A DNA stretch of 64,000 nucleotides. Source: Steromphala cineraria (lineage: Eukaryota > Mollusca > Gastropoda > Trochida > Trochidae). A program made the position numbers and the translations under genes. A model generated the notes under the pieces. The model did no database searches, was not told the DNA's origin, and worked only from the letters and a program-made list of their open reading frames with translations. The stretch lies in assembly GCA_916613615.1 (NCBI GenBank), contig OU744736.1, forward strand, positions 55,185,600 through 55,249,599, written 5' to 3'. Below, in pieces: positions 34,463 to 45,664 of this stretch. How positions within the stretch are numbered: the first letter of the stretch is position 1; each line of letters starts with the position of its first letter.

Positions 34463-35480
34463 TTTTTAGCTCATCTGGCCTGCAAGGCCCGATGGGCTTA
34501 TGGCATGGCATGGTGTCCGGCGTCCGTCCGTCCATCCGTCCGTAAACTTTGTGGAATTTCGACTTCTTCTCCACAACCATAAGGCCTAGAAAGCTGAAAC
34601 TTTGTGTACAGACTCCTTGCATGGCTAGTGAGGATTATAAATTGTAGCTTTGGGCGCCCTGTGACCCCTAATAAGGGCTACAGGGGCCATGCCCTAAAAA
34701 CCTATTTTCATCTTCTTCTCCAGAACCATGAGGCCTAGAAAGCTGAAACATTGTGTACAGACTCCTTGACTAGTGAGGATTATAAATTGTAGCTTAGGTG
34801 GCCCTGTGACCCCTAATAAGGGCCACATATGCCACGCCCTAAAAACCTATTTTCATCTTCTTCTCCAGAACCATGAGGCCTAGAAAGCTGAAACTTTGTG
34901 TACAGACTCCTTGACTAGTGAAGATTATAAATTAAAGCTTTGGTGGCCCTGTGACCCCTAATAAAGGCCACAGGGGCCCCACCCTAAAAACCTATTTTCA
35001 TCTTCTTCTCCAGAAGCATAAGGCCTAGAAAGCTGAAACTTTGTGTACAGACTCCTTGACTAGTGATGATGATGAATTGTAACTTTATAAAAATAATAAA
35101 GGCATCAGGAACGTCCTTCAAATCTATTTTCATCTTCTCCTGAAGTATAAGGACTTGAAAACTGAAACTTGTCGCCTATATACAGTGTTTAAAATATTGC
35201 TCGTCAGCCAGTCCTTGAACTGGCTACTTTTTGCCAGGACCGGTTACTTTTTGGTCAGGACTGGTAACTTTAATAAAAAAATTCTTAAATTTCCCAATGG
35301 AATTGACCAATGAATTTTCAGGACAGGCTAGATTTCCAATCTATTTTATACACTGCTATATACTAAATTTTATGATTGGTGACCCTGTGGCCTCTACAAA
35401 GGGGGAATCACATTGGCCACACTCTGCATCATAGTTGATGATGAAGCCTGATGAGCTACAGAGCCAATGGCTCTATTTTT
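34463..35480 (+). mobile_element. molluscan 'GGCATGGCATGGTGTC' repeat, copy 3 (full length)
   Basis: The most complete copy. Head TTTTTAGCTCATCTGGCCTG, CCGTCC run, about five ~140-bp internal units that are more alike within this copy than between copies, and 3' end GATGAGCTACAGAGCCAATG, GCTCTATTTTT. Terminal TAGCTCATC/GATGAGCTA are inverted. No protein-coding capacity; non-autonomous. Confidence 0.85.
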
Positions 35481-35484
35481 TTTG

Positions 35485-36660
35485 GTTTACAACTTCTTCA
35501 TACATATTTTATAACCTCACTTCGAAGTAAGTGTGGGCACTCTGTCCTTCCGTTCCGTCAATTATCTCAAAAACAGTTAACTCTTACTTTAGATCGACCA
35601 AACTTTTGTACACAAGTTGACAATAACTTTGTCTTGCGCCAATAACACCTATGTGAATAAAATATTGGTAATGGGTACACCTGATAATAAATCTATTTCC
35701 AGGATTATTTTTGATAGAATTATTACTCTTGATTTTGAAATAGGACTCAAGGTGGGACAAGTTTACTAGACACCATGACACCTAGGTGAATAAAAGTTTG
35801 GTTTTGGATACCCCCATATGATACTTTTAAATGAGTTTGAAAACCATCCGAATGTTATTTTGGACGGAGTTATTGTCCCTAAATAATACAATTGTACTTG
35901 GAGCCAATAACACATTTGAAGCTCAATGTTTTCTCAAACACTATTACACTTTAGTGAATAAAAATGTTGTTTTTGATACACTTACTTTAATACTTTGATC
36001 AAATTTAAAAGAAAGTTAAAAGAATGTATACAATTTCAGTGCATTGTGAAAAGTTGACTTTTTTCGATCAGATTTTAGTGACAAAAGTGTCATTCCTTGT
36101 GTTTTCAATATATCAAGTAAAGATTATTTTTTTCTTCATTCTTTTTTAAAAAAAAAACTTGGAATATATGTTTGTCACGACATATAAAACGACTTATAAC
36201 TGCAAAAATTTAGACTTCAAAAGAGATTTGGAACCCTATGGCTCGAGGGGCCACATCCTAAAACCTATCTTCATCTTCCATGGAAACGTATCTCAGAATT
36301 TTGTTTCAGGAGCAAAGCTCAAAAACTGTAAGACTCAACCAAACTTGGTATATGGATCAATCATTTTGTGTAGATGTGCATTTTGGGGGTTTTAACTTCT
36401 TTCGATTCTTATAGCCATTTGTACACAAAGTTTCAGCTTGCTAGACCTTATCAGGGGTCGAAATTAGTCCCAAAGCTGTACAAGCCATTCGGACAAGTGC
36501 ACTCCTGAGAGTACTAGCCCAAAGACATTCCAACTAGCCAAATACATCTTCATAATCATAACAACTTAAAATCTAACTACTCCTTCGGACTACCAGTCAT
36601 TGCATTTTACTAGCCCAGCATCTTTTTCACTAGCCATTGGCTACCGGGCTACTGCTAATT
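35485..36660. other. diverged molluscan repeat scraps, no gene
   Basis: 35510-35900 shows ACTTCGAAGTAAGTGTGGGC and repeated GGTGAATAAAA(T/G)TTGG blocks (35650, 35780, 35950). 36270-36400 has TTCCATGGAAACGTATCTCA followed by CTCAAAAACTGTAAGACT, a block also present at 53.3-53.6 kb. Confidence 0.5.
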
Positions 36661-36667
36661 TCGAACC

Positions 36668-37060
36668 CTGCCTTATGGTTCTGGAGAAGAAGATGAAAAT
36701 AGGTTTTTAGGGCGTGGCCCCTGTGACCCTTATTAGGGGCCACAGGACCACCAAAGCTACAATTTATAATCCTCACTAGTCAAGGAGTCTGTACACAAAG
36801 TTTCAGCTTTCTAGGCCTTATGGTTCTGGTAAAGGAGATGGAAATAGGTTTTAAGGGTGTGGCCCTTATGTTGCACAGGGCCACCAAAGCTACAATTTAT
36901 AATCCTCACTGGCCAAGGACTCTGTACACAAAATTTCAGCTTTCTAGGGCTTGTGGTTCTGGAGATGACAAAATTCCATTAAGTTTACGGACGGACAGAC
37001 GCCAGACGCTTTGCCATGCCATAAGCCCATCCGGCCTTACGGGCCAGATGAGCTATAAAT
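36668..37060 (-). mobile_element. molluscan 'GGCATGGCATGGTGTC' repeat, copy 4 (inverted)
   Basis: Reverse orientation: head TAGCTCATCTGGCCCGTAAG at 37055 downwards, then CTGTCCGTCCGTAAAC, and two to three internal units to about 36668, where it is truncated. Confidence 0.8.
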
Positions 37061-37116
37061 TAATTTCTTCTCAGTAAATCTCATAGAATAGTTTGCTTGT
37101 TCTTACTCAAAATAAA

Positions 37117-37307
37117 TTAAAGGTGTTCAAACAAAAATGTCTGCCAATGAACTTTATGTAAATCTTTATAACTTTTTCTCTGACTATTGATGATTGTTTA
37201 AAAACTGTGTAATGAGATTTTTGACACTATCAAAGTAATATTTTTAATTATCAATAAAGAAGTGAAGATATTAAATTTTCAAAAATAAATTGCAACTGTC
37301 CCTTTAA
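37117..37307. mobile_element. 191-bp TTAA-bounded MITE
   Basis: TTAAAGGTGTTCAAAC at 37117 to CTGTCCCTTTAA ending 37307, TTAA on both ends. Its first ~110 bp match, inverted, 56085-56190 (AAAAATCTCATTACACA...TAGTCAGAG...GGCGGCCA). Confidence 0.65.
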
Positions 37308-37309
37308 AC

Positions 37310-38120
37310 ATTGTGTTTACTGATGACATTGTATTCAGCAGTATCCATACCACGATCAACAGGATTCTTGTGAACGATTTCACTGATAAGTCTTAAGTTA
37401 AATTGTAAAGCCTTGTTGGCTTGATATCTCACTGGGTGGATACACAGACAGCAAATGCAGAGTTTTCAATTTCTAATGAATGTGGTATCTCATGAATATT
37501 TCAAAAGCCTGATTGCAGACATTTTTAAGTTTTCAAATTTGGTCACAGCTTACATTGAGTGATTCAGCAGACACAAGTTGCTTTTGATGATACTGTATAA
37601 CTATTTCTCTGCTTTGATAACATTGATTACATGAGTTTTCATCATAAATTATGTTTTGTGAAGGCCGTCAAATGGCAGATGGGGTATTGTGATCTAAGTT
37701 CTTCCTTGTTGCTCAATAAAAGTGTGTATAAAGGCAGTTGATGAAACAGTCATAGACATTAACTTTCAATTACCATTTAACCTATATTTAAGTAAATATT
37801 GTCTGCATAAATAATACTGCTGTCCTTAAAATATGAAAAGTACACTTCCAAAATTTGCATCACTAAAAGTTTACTTTTTTTCAAATTGTATGTTTGATTC
37901 ATTTCTATGAGAACTCACAACTAACATTTATTCTTATGTTTTGATTTCAGGTATGATGAATATCAAGATGTACTCTACTTCTGTAAATTTCAACTGACTG
38001 ACCTTCAAATGTGAATGAATGTAGATATTTGGATATGAAGTAAACAATTTGAACCATTATTCTCAGATTTGTTTTTGAAAATTATTCTTATTGTCTTCTT
38101 GTTTGCATGTGTTCATTAGA
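37310..38120. other. no gene; last exon-like acceptor at 37951
   Basis: AT-rich sequence with a strong TTGATTTCAG acceptor at 37950 followed by a stop-rich segment. No AATAAA within 100 bp. Confidence 0.4.
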
Positions 38121-38124
38121 AGGT

Positions 38125-39611
38125 TTAGACGTTGATAACATTCAGAGGATGTCGGTTTACTTAGTATAATGTTCAAAGGACTTTGATTTACAACGTTCAG
38201 AGGCTGGTTAACAAAGTTTGAGGAACATTAATTCATGACCTGCAGTGGACATGATTGAATAATGTTGTTTTGGACGTTTGTTTATGACATTCAGGGGAGG
38301 TTATTTAACAATGTTCATGATGTTAACAAACGTTAGTAGAACATTGTGAAATAACCTCTCCTGAATGTCATAAACAAACGTCCAAAACAACATTATTCAA
38401 ACGTTTGTTAACATCATTCAGAGGACGTTGGTTTACGACATTAAGAGGACGTTTGTTGACAACATTCAAGGTATATTGGTTTACAACATTCAAGGGAGGT
38501 TTGTTTCCAATGTTAAATTGACGTTTTTTTTGCAATGTTGAGATGACGTCAAACATAACGTTTGAATCGCATAAGAAGGACAACGTTATCTGAATGTTGG
38601 TATTATAACGTTACAAAACAATGTTAGAATGACGTTAAAAGGAATCTATTGGTAACGTTGAAAAAAACGTTGCCAGAACATTAGTTTTGTAACGTTTTAA
38701 ACTAACGTTAATATAAATCTTCAAATAACGTCATTACAACATTAGAAAATAACATTACTCGTATGTTGGTTTTAAAACGTTATAAAACGACGTTAGAATT
38801 ACGTTCTAAGGAATCTACAAATAACATTAAGAAAAAGGTTGTCACAACATAACTATTGCAACGTTAAAATTACATAATAACGAACCTACAAATAACGTCA
38901 TAATAACATTAGAAAATAACATTACCTGGATGTTGGTTTCATAACGTTATAAATCGACGTTTGAATAACGTTTTAAGGAATCTACAAATAACGTCTAAGA
39001 AAACGTTGCCAGGAAGTTGATTTTGTAACGTTACAAAATTACGTAAAAAGATGACCACAAATTACATCATGATAACATCAGAAAATAACGTTACGTGGAT
39101 GTTGGTATAATAACATTACAAGTCAACGTTTGAATGACGTTAAAAGGAATCTACAAATAATGTCCAAGAACAACGTTTCCAGAATGTTGGTTTTGTAACG
39201 TTACAAAATTACGTTAAAAATACGTAAAAAGGAATCTACAAATTACGTCAAAATAACATAAGAAAACAACGTTGCCATAACATTGGTTTTATAACGTTAT
39301 ACAATTACGTTAAAATTACGTAAAAAGGAATCTACAAATGACGTAAAACTAACATTAGAAAATAACATTTCCCCGACGTTGGTTTCATAACGTCATTAAA
39401 CAACATTTGAATGACGTTGTGAGGAATCTACAAATAACGTTGGGGCAAAACGTTGCCACAACATTGGCTTTGTAACGTTACGAAATTACGTCAAAATTAC
39501 GTAAAAAGGAATCTACAAATTACGTCATAATAACCTTATAAAATAACGTTATTGACACCTTCACACGACGTTGCCACAACGTTGTGACAACGTAAAATTG
39601 TTTGCTGGGGA
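38125..39611. repeat. AACGTT-rich tandem array B
   Basis: About 1.5 kb. The right two thirds are ~140-bp units with GGTTTTGTAACGTTACAAAA, TTACGT, AAAAGGAATCTACAAAT and AACGTTGCCA. The left part has TTTAC(A)ACATTCAGAGGACG units and a 62-bp inverted repeat (38254-38314 against 38340-38400). The right terminus GTTTGCTGGGG (39601-39610) is the inverse of array A's CCCAGCAAAC. It abuts C1q exon sequence directly. Confidence 0.85.
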
Positions 39612-39809
39612 CCAACTGCAATAAGCTTAACAACGTCCTGTATGGTTGGTCTCTGACTTGCATGTTCTACATGGTTCTCAGACACATAAACAGTGAACCA
39701 GAAGTGATAGATTCCTGTTACAGGTGCTGTGAACGTTCCGCTGTCTGCATCATATCCACCTCCAGCGTTGACCGACACAGCGTTGAATTTGATCAGCGTT
39801 GACTTTTTG
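39612..39809 (-). pseudogene. truncated C1q exon (copy b)
   Basis: Minus frame gives STLIKFNAVSVNAGGGYDAD, GTFTAPVTGIYHFWFTVYV and IQDVVKLIA, the middle of a C1q domain. It lacks the N-terminal VAFEAR strand: at 39809 the homology stops and a 41-bp sequence shared with 17209-17249 takes over. It also lacks the C-terminal GDTVYVKL/FGGVLID part, replaced at 39611 by the AACGTT array terminus. Truncated on both sides, so non-functional. Confidence 0.85.
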
Positions 39810-40235
39810 ACATAGTATGTCATGGACACTCATATAATATCCTCTATTTAGTGTCACTTAAACCTATCCTTGACTTAAGAGTCTGAATGGTCCTTGGTTT
39901 GTGTGTACGTGGACGCGTTTAGTTAATAACTAAAGGGACATTGAACTCTTCAACAGGTTCACCCTGACATATCCGAATGACATTATATAAGTTTTGTACT
40001 ATATTTCTGGAAAGTATCAATTATAAAAAAAACCATGAGGTATACTTTACAGAAAGTATCTTGAGAAGAAAATGTGGTTACTCAAATCATGTGTCTGTTG
40101 GCTCTCTGGAAAATAATTTATTGCATTTTCATTGCTTTCTTCAACCTATGAAACAATTGGGGCAAATAGTCTAAGTAAAAACTCCTTTCGATAGGTTTTG
40201 TCAGAAGTATTTTTAGATTGATAAATAATTTAGTT
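39810..40235. other. intergenic; second acceptor-like relic
   Basis: 39810-39850 is the 41-bp shared fragment. At 40100-40140, GGCTCTCTGGAAAATAATTTATTGCATTTTCATTGCTTTC resembles the intron end beside the C1q exon at 40396, suggesting another lost exon boundary. Confidence 0.4.
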
Positions 40236-40395
40236 CAACTCAACATAAACAGTGAACCAGAAGTTGTAGGAGCTATGAACGTTCCTCTGTTTACATCATA
40301 TCCCTCCCCAGAGGTGAGCAAAACCGTGTTAAACTTGAACAGCGTTGATCTTGCGTCTGAGGTTGTTCCTGCTTCAAATGCCACATTTTGACTGC
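40236..40395 (-). pseudogene. truncated C1q exon (copy a)
   Basis: After a TTTCCAG acceptor (ends 40396) the minus strand reads QNVAFEAGTTSDARSTLFKF, NTVLLTSGEGYDVNRGTFIAPT, then loses about 12 nt and resumes in another frame as NFWFTVYVE before homology stops. Entry phase (2 nt of a split codon) fits the donor of the signal-peptide exon at 41766, so this was that gene's C1q exon. The frameshift and lost second half make it a pseudo-exon. Confidence 0.85.
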
Positions 40396-40399
40396 CTGG

Positions 40400-41760
40400 A
40401 AATCAGTTATTGCATTTTCATGGCTCTCTCTCAAAAGAAGAAAAAGACATTAGCAATAAGCCAAAGCTACTTCAACAGTCTATGACAAATGTCTAATGTA
40501 TAACAGAGTATGCTGTCATGTTGAAAATATTTTAGCTTGAAAAAAAACCGATATTGATAATTGGTGGATATGAGACTGCTGTTTAGCAAATTCAGTTTTG
40601 AAACGCATATGCTTTTGATGTTTTCGAAAACATTTCTTGCAATGTAGCTGTACGTCATTTTTACTTTTTTTCAGGGTACAGGATATAATACAAAGAACTC
40701 ATCTTAAAGTCTAGAATGTAATTGACCATTTCAGTATTTTCTACTTTTCCACAAGGTCAGGCCCTAGACTTTTTTTTCGCTAAGAAATTCGTAATGTCAA
40801 TGTTGATTTATGATTCTTACGACAATCGTAGCATTATGATTGCTACGAAAATCTTGGCCAAGAAATGTATATTTCAAAGTTGAATATTTTGTTCAATGGT
40901 CTGAATACTTGATCTCAAATAAGCCTGGTTTGTAATTAGGTAACTAATTTTAAAGATCAGATGATGTTAAGAGCTTATACCAACCAGTTGTTGACTTTTG
41001 TGTTATGTTGTTAACATCAATCTGTTAAAAATAAAAGTAAAAAAAGATATTAATTTTTTAATATTGAATAATCAAGATTGATTGGAACTAGTAATATACT
41101 TGAAAATTAAATGATACATTACATTCGATGTCATGTGATATTATGACTAATAATGTAACTACTTTTTCACTGAAGAAAGTCTTTGTTGGTCATTATTTCA
41201 ATGGTGATTTTAGATTTCAAGTACAGATGATATGAAATAAAATATATTGTTCCAACCAGACAAAATGATTTTAATTAGTTATTCAGATGTTTGCATCATT
41301 TCACTTTACTTGTGCCTTTAGTCGATCAAATATTTGGTCAGCAATAGATAATAATAACAGAGAGTATTCTTGTTGAAGACTAACATATGTAGATCAATAA
41401 ATTGAATTATATACAATATTTCGTAAATATTACTTTGCTGGGCATTATCTTCCAGTACTATCATTTTTTAAATCCATCTCCAAACCGCAATAAGTAAGCA
41501 TTGTACATTTACTGCTGTGTTGTCAGTTAGTTATGCCTTGTGGTTAAAGTATCGGGGATGTACGAATGAAAAGACGAGCATATTCCACATTTGTCAAATA
41601 ATTTAGGCCATTTAAGTCGATAAAGTGTACAATAGAAAAAGTTCTGAATAGTAAAAGCGTCCAAAATAAAAAATATCATTTTGTTTTTTAATCAAAATTA
41701 ATATAAAACAGGTTCATATCAATTTAAATTTAGATTCAGATGAATCAGTAATAAAACAGA
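40400..41760. other. intron of C1q pseudogene
   Basis: AT-rich intron between the coiled-coil exon and the first broken C1q exon. No other feature recognised. Confidence 0.5.
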
Positions 41761-41765
41761 AATAC

Positions 41766-41982
41766 CAACCATGAGTTTCTGAAACTTGTTTTCCTGAGAC
41801 TGTAACTTGTAGAGAATATTGGCGAGAACGACGGCATGCTTCTGTTCCATGTCTTGAGTGTGACTCTTCAGATCTGAGATTTCCTGTTCCAGATGATGAA
41901 CATAATCTGTTGTGTTGTCAGCATCAACAAATGTATGAACCAGAATAGACATGTACAAGAACGGAATCAGAGCGACAAACAT
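41766..41982 (-). CDS. signal peptide + coiled-coil exon of C1q gene
   Basis: Minus strand, ATG at 41982, 72 codons plus 1 nt to a G|GTATTT donor. Residues 1-20 (MFVALIPFLYMSILVHTFVD) are a signal peptide. Residues 25-70 (YVHHLEQEISDLKSHTQDME and on to ENKFQKLMVG) form heptad-like coiled coil. This is the standard first exon of bivalve secreted C1qDC proteins, in which the coiled coil drives trimer assembly. The exon is intact, but its only downstream C1q exons in reach (40236-40395, 39612-39809) are broken, so the locus is probably a pseudogene unless it splices to an exon beyond the AACGTT array. Confidence 0.75.
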
Positions 41983-41984
41983 TG

Positions 41985-43360
41985 CTTCTTGATGTACAAT
42001 GCTCCAAATGTGCTGTACCTGTGCTGTATCTCGAGGTCGTTTGATACCAACTCTACGTCAATATCATTGAAGTTAGGACATTGGCCTAAAACTACATAGG
42101 TTGTTAAGTTGTACATGGCAAAACAGTTATGTACATTTACAGTTATCAACTTTAACTCCTTTGATACACAACATTTTCTGAATCATTGCTTAATTTACAT
42201 TCCGGTAACTAAAATTACGTTATGAATATTTATTTTCTGCAGACAATGAGTGTTGTTATTTAAATGGTTATGACCTAATATTTTTGTAGTGTTTACACTG
42301 AATAATAAATTTCATTTTCAAACATATCATATTATTACTTCGTCAAACACGTCAAAAGCTAAACTAATTCATACCATTATTTAGCTAAATATTCAATTCA
42401 TTTCTTTGTTACTAGAGTGTGGGCTATTGTCCTATTACTATCTTGGTGTTTATCAAAGTATACAATAGTGTACAGTTACAGTTTTCAGTTTAAACACCTT
42501 CTATACATAGCATGATGAATAAAGCATTATTACCCACGTGGTACTTCGTAAAGGGGTTTCATAACAATTTGTTATGACACATATGAGTCATAACACCTCA
42601 AAGTGATTTGATTGGCTTGCGGTGAACTTTGACATTGTCCGGACTACTTTATTCATTCATAAAACGAACGTGTTTTCATTCACAAATTCGAATGGAACTG
42701 AGTGAGTCGGAGTCATTTTTCAAACTTTCAGTTTATTTTTCTAATCTTTCTTACCGAACTGTTAAGGAATAAATCGGAGGACTCCCAAAAGAATTACAAT
42801 AAAACATCTTACTGATATCTCAAGGCTCATATAAACACAAAAGGGTTTAAATTCAGCACAATATGATCACCGAATTTCATTAATTTGATCCATGTCGCTC
42901 CAAGATGACACAGACAGACATTGCTTGTTATCTATAGAATATAAAGACAACTGAATATTCTTTAGACAACATTTCTTCAAAACAAAACGCGTTTGAACAA
43001 TGATTAGCATCTTAAACTTACTTTGAAGGCGGTTGTTTACACAATTTGACGAAAAGATACAGGCAAATGGCGGCCATCATGACATGCCGTGGATCAAAGA
43101 AAGATAACTCTGACTGTTCTCGCGCAGTGAGATTTTATTTTCACGTACGCTTCGTTCATGACTAAAGTGCTTATTACTTACATTTCACCAGACACTATGA
43201 ATTAACGTAGGGTAGAATTTAGAAATGTGAATATTTGACGTCGTAATAGTATAATATTTGAGGCTGTGACGTGGTTTGATATTCATCCGCCGTTTCTTCT
43301 CTTTATAGGCATAATAAAAAGTTATTTAAAACAGCAATAAATCGTCTGAAATGCAAGTTG
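41985..43360. other. no gene seen
   Basis: 5' flank of the C1q pseudogene and AT-rich spacer. Small stem TTCATAACA-ATT-TGTTATGA near 42557; nothing else supported. Confidence 0.4.
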
Positions 43361-43367
43361 GTAATAA

Positions 43368-43520
43368 ATAGGATACATAACTCGTTCCCCTTTCATATCA
43401 AGTTTATGTCCCTCGTGAAATAATTTTGTTTTGTCACTCGTCAAGGCTCGTGACAAAGCAAAATTATTTCACTAGGGACGTAAACCTGATATGAAAGGGG
43501 AAGCTCGTTAGATATCCTAT
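43368..43520 (+). repeat. hairpin element with CTCG apex (copy 7)
   Basis: 153 bp. Outer ATAGGATA/TATCCTAT, apex GTCACTCGTCAAGGCTCGTGAC (43433-43454), very like that of the 11.26-kb copy although the outer arms differ. Five CTCG and no CGAG on the plus strand. AACTCGTTCCCC faces plus-strand GGGGAAGCTCGTTA, so the box keeps its strand in both arms. Confidence 0.85.
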
Positions 43521-43524
43521 AATT

Positions 43525-44255
43525 ATCACATTATCATTTTGATCAATCATTGAATTTATTATTTGAAGGTAAATGAATATCAAAGTAGACCTTGAAAGGT
43601 TAGTGCCAAATAGAATTGCAGTTGTAATTCCGTTTGAGGCAATAGACATTGGTGGACAATAACCCGGCCTATAAAGTAAAACAAGTTTGAAGTTTAATAA
43701 GTTGAGTCTTTTGTTTTTGTTTGAATTCAATGTCATCTCGAACATCCGTTTAATAATGCAATCGTAAATAACTAATGAGAAAAAATATCTTCTTACCGGA
43801 ACAATCTGCATGATTTTGGTTTTGATAAGTTTTATTTTGGATCGATGCAATAGTGTTATCTTGATAGACTGTATGTGAATTATAATAAATATATTATATG
43901 TTTAGCCTAAATTCATCTTAACAATAAATGGTTTTTAAAACCAACGGCTTCAATTATATTAGGGCAGATTGAAAGTACCATTCTCTCCCCCACAGAGGCA
44001 GCTCAGTCACACCCGAACAAGCCTCTGTTCTGATGTTCTGTCCCAGAATGTACTCTACATTATCAACTGCAAAAACTAGAAGATTTTTGTTCCCAAAACT
44101 AAGATAAAACAAAATAATATTTTCCGTTAACAGAATATATTAAGAATATTGTACTGTGTTTGTTCTATATGTCTTTGGGTTGGTGATAATGTATATATTG
44201 AATACTTCCTAACTTTAAACCCTTCATAGTTATACAAAATATGAATGTGTGAGTC
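43525..44255. other. no gene seen
   Basis: The 128-codon minus frame 43464-43850 includes the hairpin arm and lacks any domain. AT-rich otherwise. Confidence 0.4.
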
Positions 44256-44257
44256 AG

Positions 44258-44820
44258 TTAAAGATGCTATATCATACTTGCAATATTTTTAAAAGTATTT
44301 TTAATGTATTCGTTGTATTTCAAGAAAAATAAAGCGACCAACCTTGAGAAAATCGGACAAAAATTCATCAAATAGGAGATAATTTACCAAAAAATACCGA
44401 AACGGCAGTCGACATAAGGGCGAATCAAGTGTGGCCATTTCACAACTTCCGGTTTCTAAATGTTCGCTTGAAAACCGTCTTTGTCGCGCTCAACTAGATT
44501 TTATTTTCTTTTTCTCCGAATGAGGTATTCGTTGCTGTCAAAGTTGATACCCATCGCACGCAATTACGGAGTTTGAGACACGGTGTAAATCCTACAAGCA
44601 TAATGATTACGTCACCGAAAGCGGGTTCGTTAAATGACATGCCCTTTCTACGAGGGGTACTGTGCTTGAAGCGTCGAAATAAGTATGTTATTGTTGATTA
44701 AACAATCTGAATATGATATCAAAATTTCGACGAAAGATTTTTTCTTAAAAATGATGTATTTCATTTCTCAATAGCTAAGTTTCATCCTGAACCGCTTGCA
44801 AGTATGATACAGCATCTTTA
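44258..44820. mobile_element. 563-bp TTAA-flanked MITE
   Basis: TTAAAGATGCTATATCATAC at 44258 and inverted GTATGATACAGCATCTTTAA ending 44820: ~25-bp terminal inverted repeats with TTAA at both ends. No coding capacity. Terminal motif AGATGCTRTATCATACTTGC differs from the 22.9-kb element, so it is a separate family. Confidence 0.85.
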
Positions 44821-44824
44821 ATGC

Positions 44825-45485
44825 TTAACCCCGCTTGGGCAATATTTCAGCCATTAGCGGCGGGTACAAAATATGAAGGCAACATGATATGACGGAAACA
44901 AATAATGAATCTATGTTTTGAAGGTATATCAAACATTGAGAATACTATTCTACTAACACTTTATCATATTGAATATACGTAGAATAAATCGGTGTGATAA
45001 TTCTCATCATATGGGTTTACAAACTTATCAGTGTAACCACAGAAAGATTAATTTGACAAAATGGCAGCAATTTTGACATTGGTGCACCTTTGAAATATCT
45101 CTTTCACAAAATATAAATTTATCTCCAGTTTTCGAACTGTTATTATTATCTTTTTGAATATCCATCCAATGTATTATATATCGACCACACCCTTATGTAT
45201 TTTTTTATTCTTTCATGTTTTGATAAATTTCGATGAATAATTCTACGATAATATAGAAGATGATCTCGTTGTTGATGTTTATGTTGTCTCAGTCTATTTA
45301 TTTTGCAAGTAAGTTCATGCATTTGGTGTTAAAGGCAGCGAATTGTAAGCAGGAAATAAACGAAAGTGAAGCAACTTTTGATACGATCGATATAAACCCG
45401 TTGTTTGACTAATAAACTACTAAATCGGTTTTAATTGGTATCATTTTGAAAACTTTTCAAACTGTACATTCCTCCTTTTCGTTAA
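44825..45485. other. no gene seen
   Basis: AT-rich, stops in all frames. Confidence 0.4.
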
Positions 45486-45491
45486 GGCATT

Positions 45492-45664
45492 TAAGAATTG
45501 AATGTCAGTTTGTGTGTTTGCACTGGAAAATGAACGATGTCAAAGCTACATTCAAACTCGTGTGAACCCAGCGAGCTTGCGAGCGGGTTCACATGAGAGT
45601 TTGAATGTAGCTTTGACATCGTTCATTTTCCAGTGCAAACACACAAACTGACATTCAATTCTTA
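45492..45664. repeat. hairpin element, 68-bp perfect arms (copy 8)
   Basis: 173 bp. Outer 68 bp of each arm (TAAGAATTGAATGTCAGTTT inward to ACATTCAAACTC) are perfectly complementary. Apex GTGAACCCAGCGAGCTTGCG/AGCGGGTTCAC (45562-45592) carries two direct GCGAGC boxes. The left arm has CTCGTG just outside the apex where the mirrored arm has ATGAGAG. Arms unrelated to other copies. Confidence 0.9.

Noticed and set aside
38368..38583. Minus frame with repeated NVVNKRPLNVVNQ words as a repeat protein
   Set aside because: It is the AACGTT array read in one frame; no start context and no conservation of frame between units.
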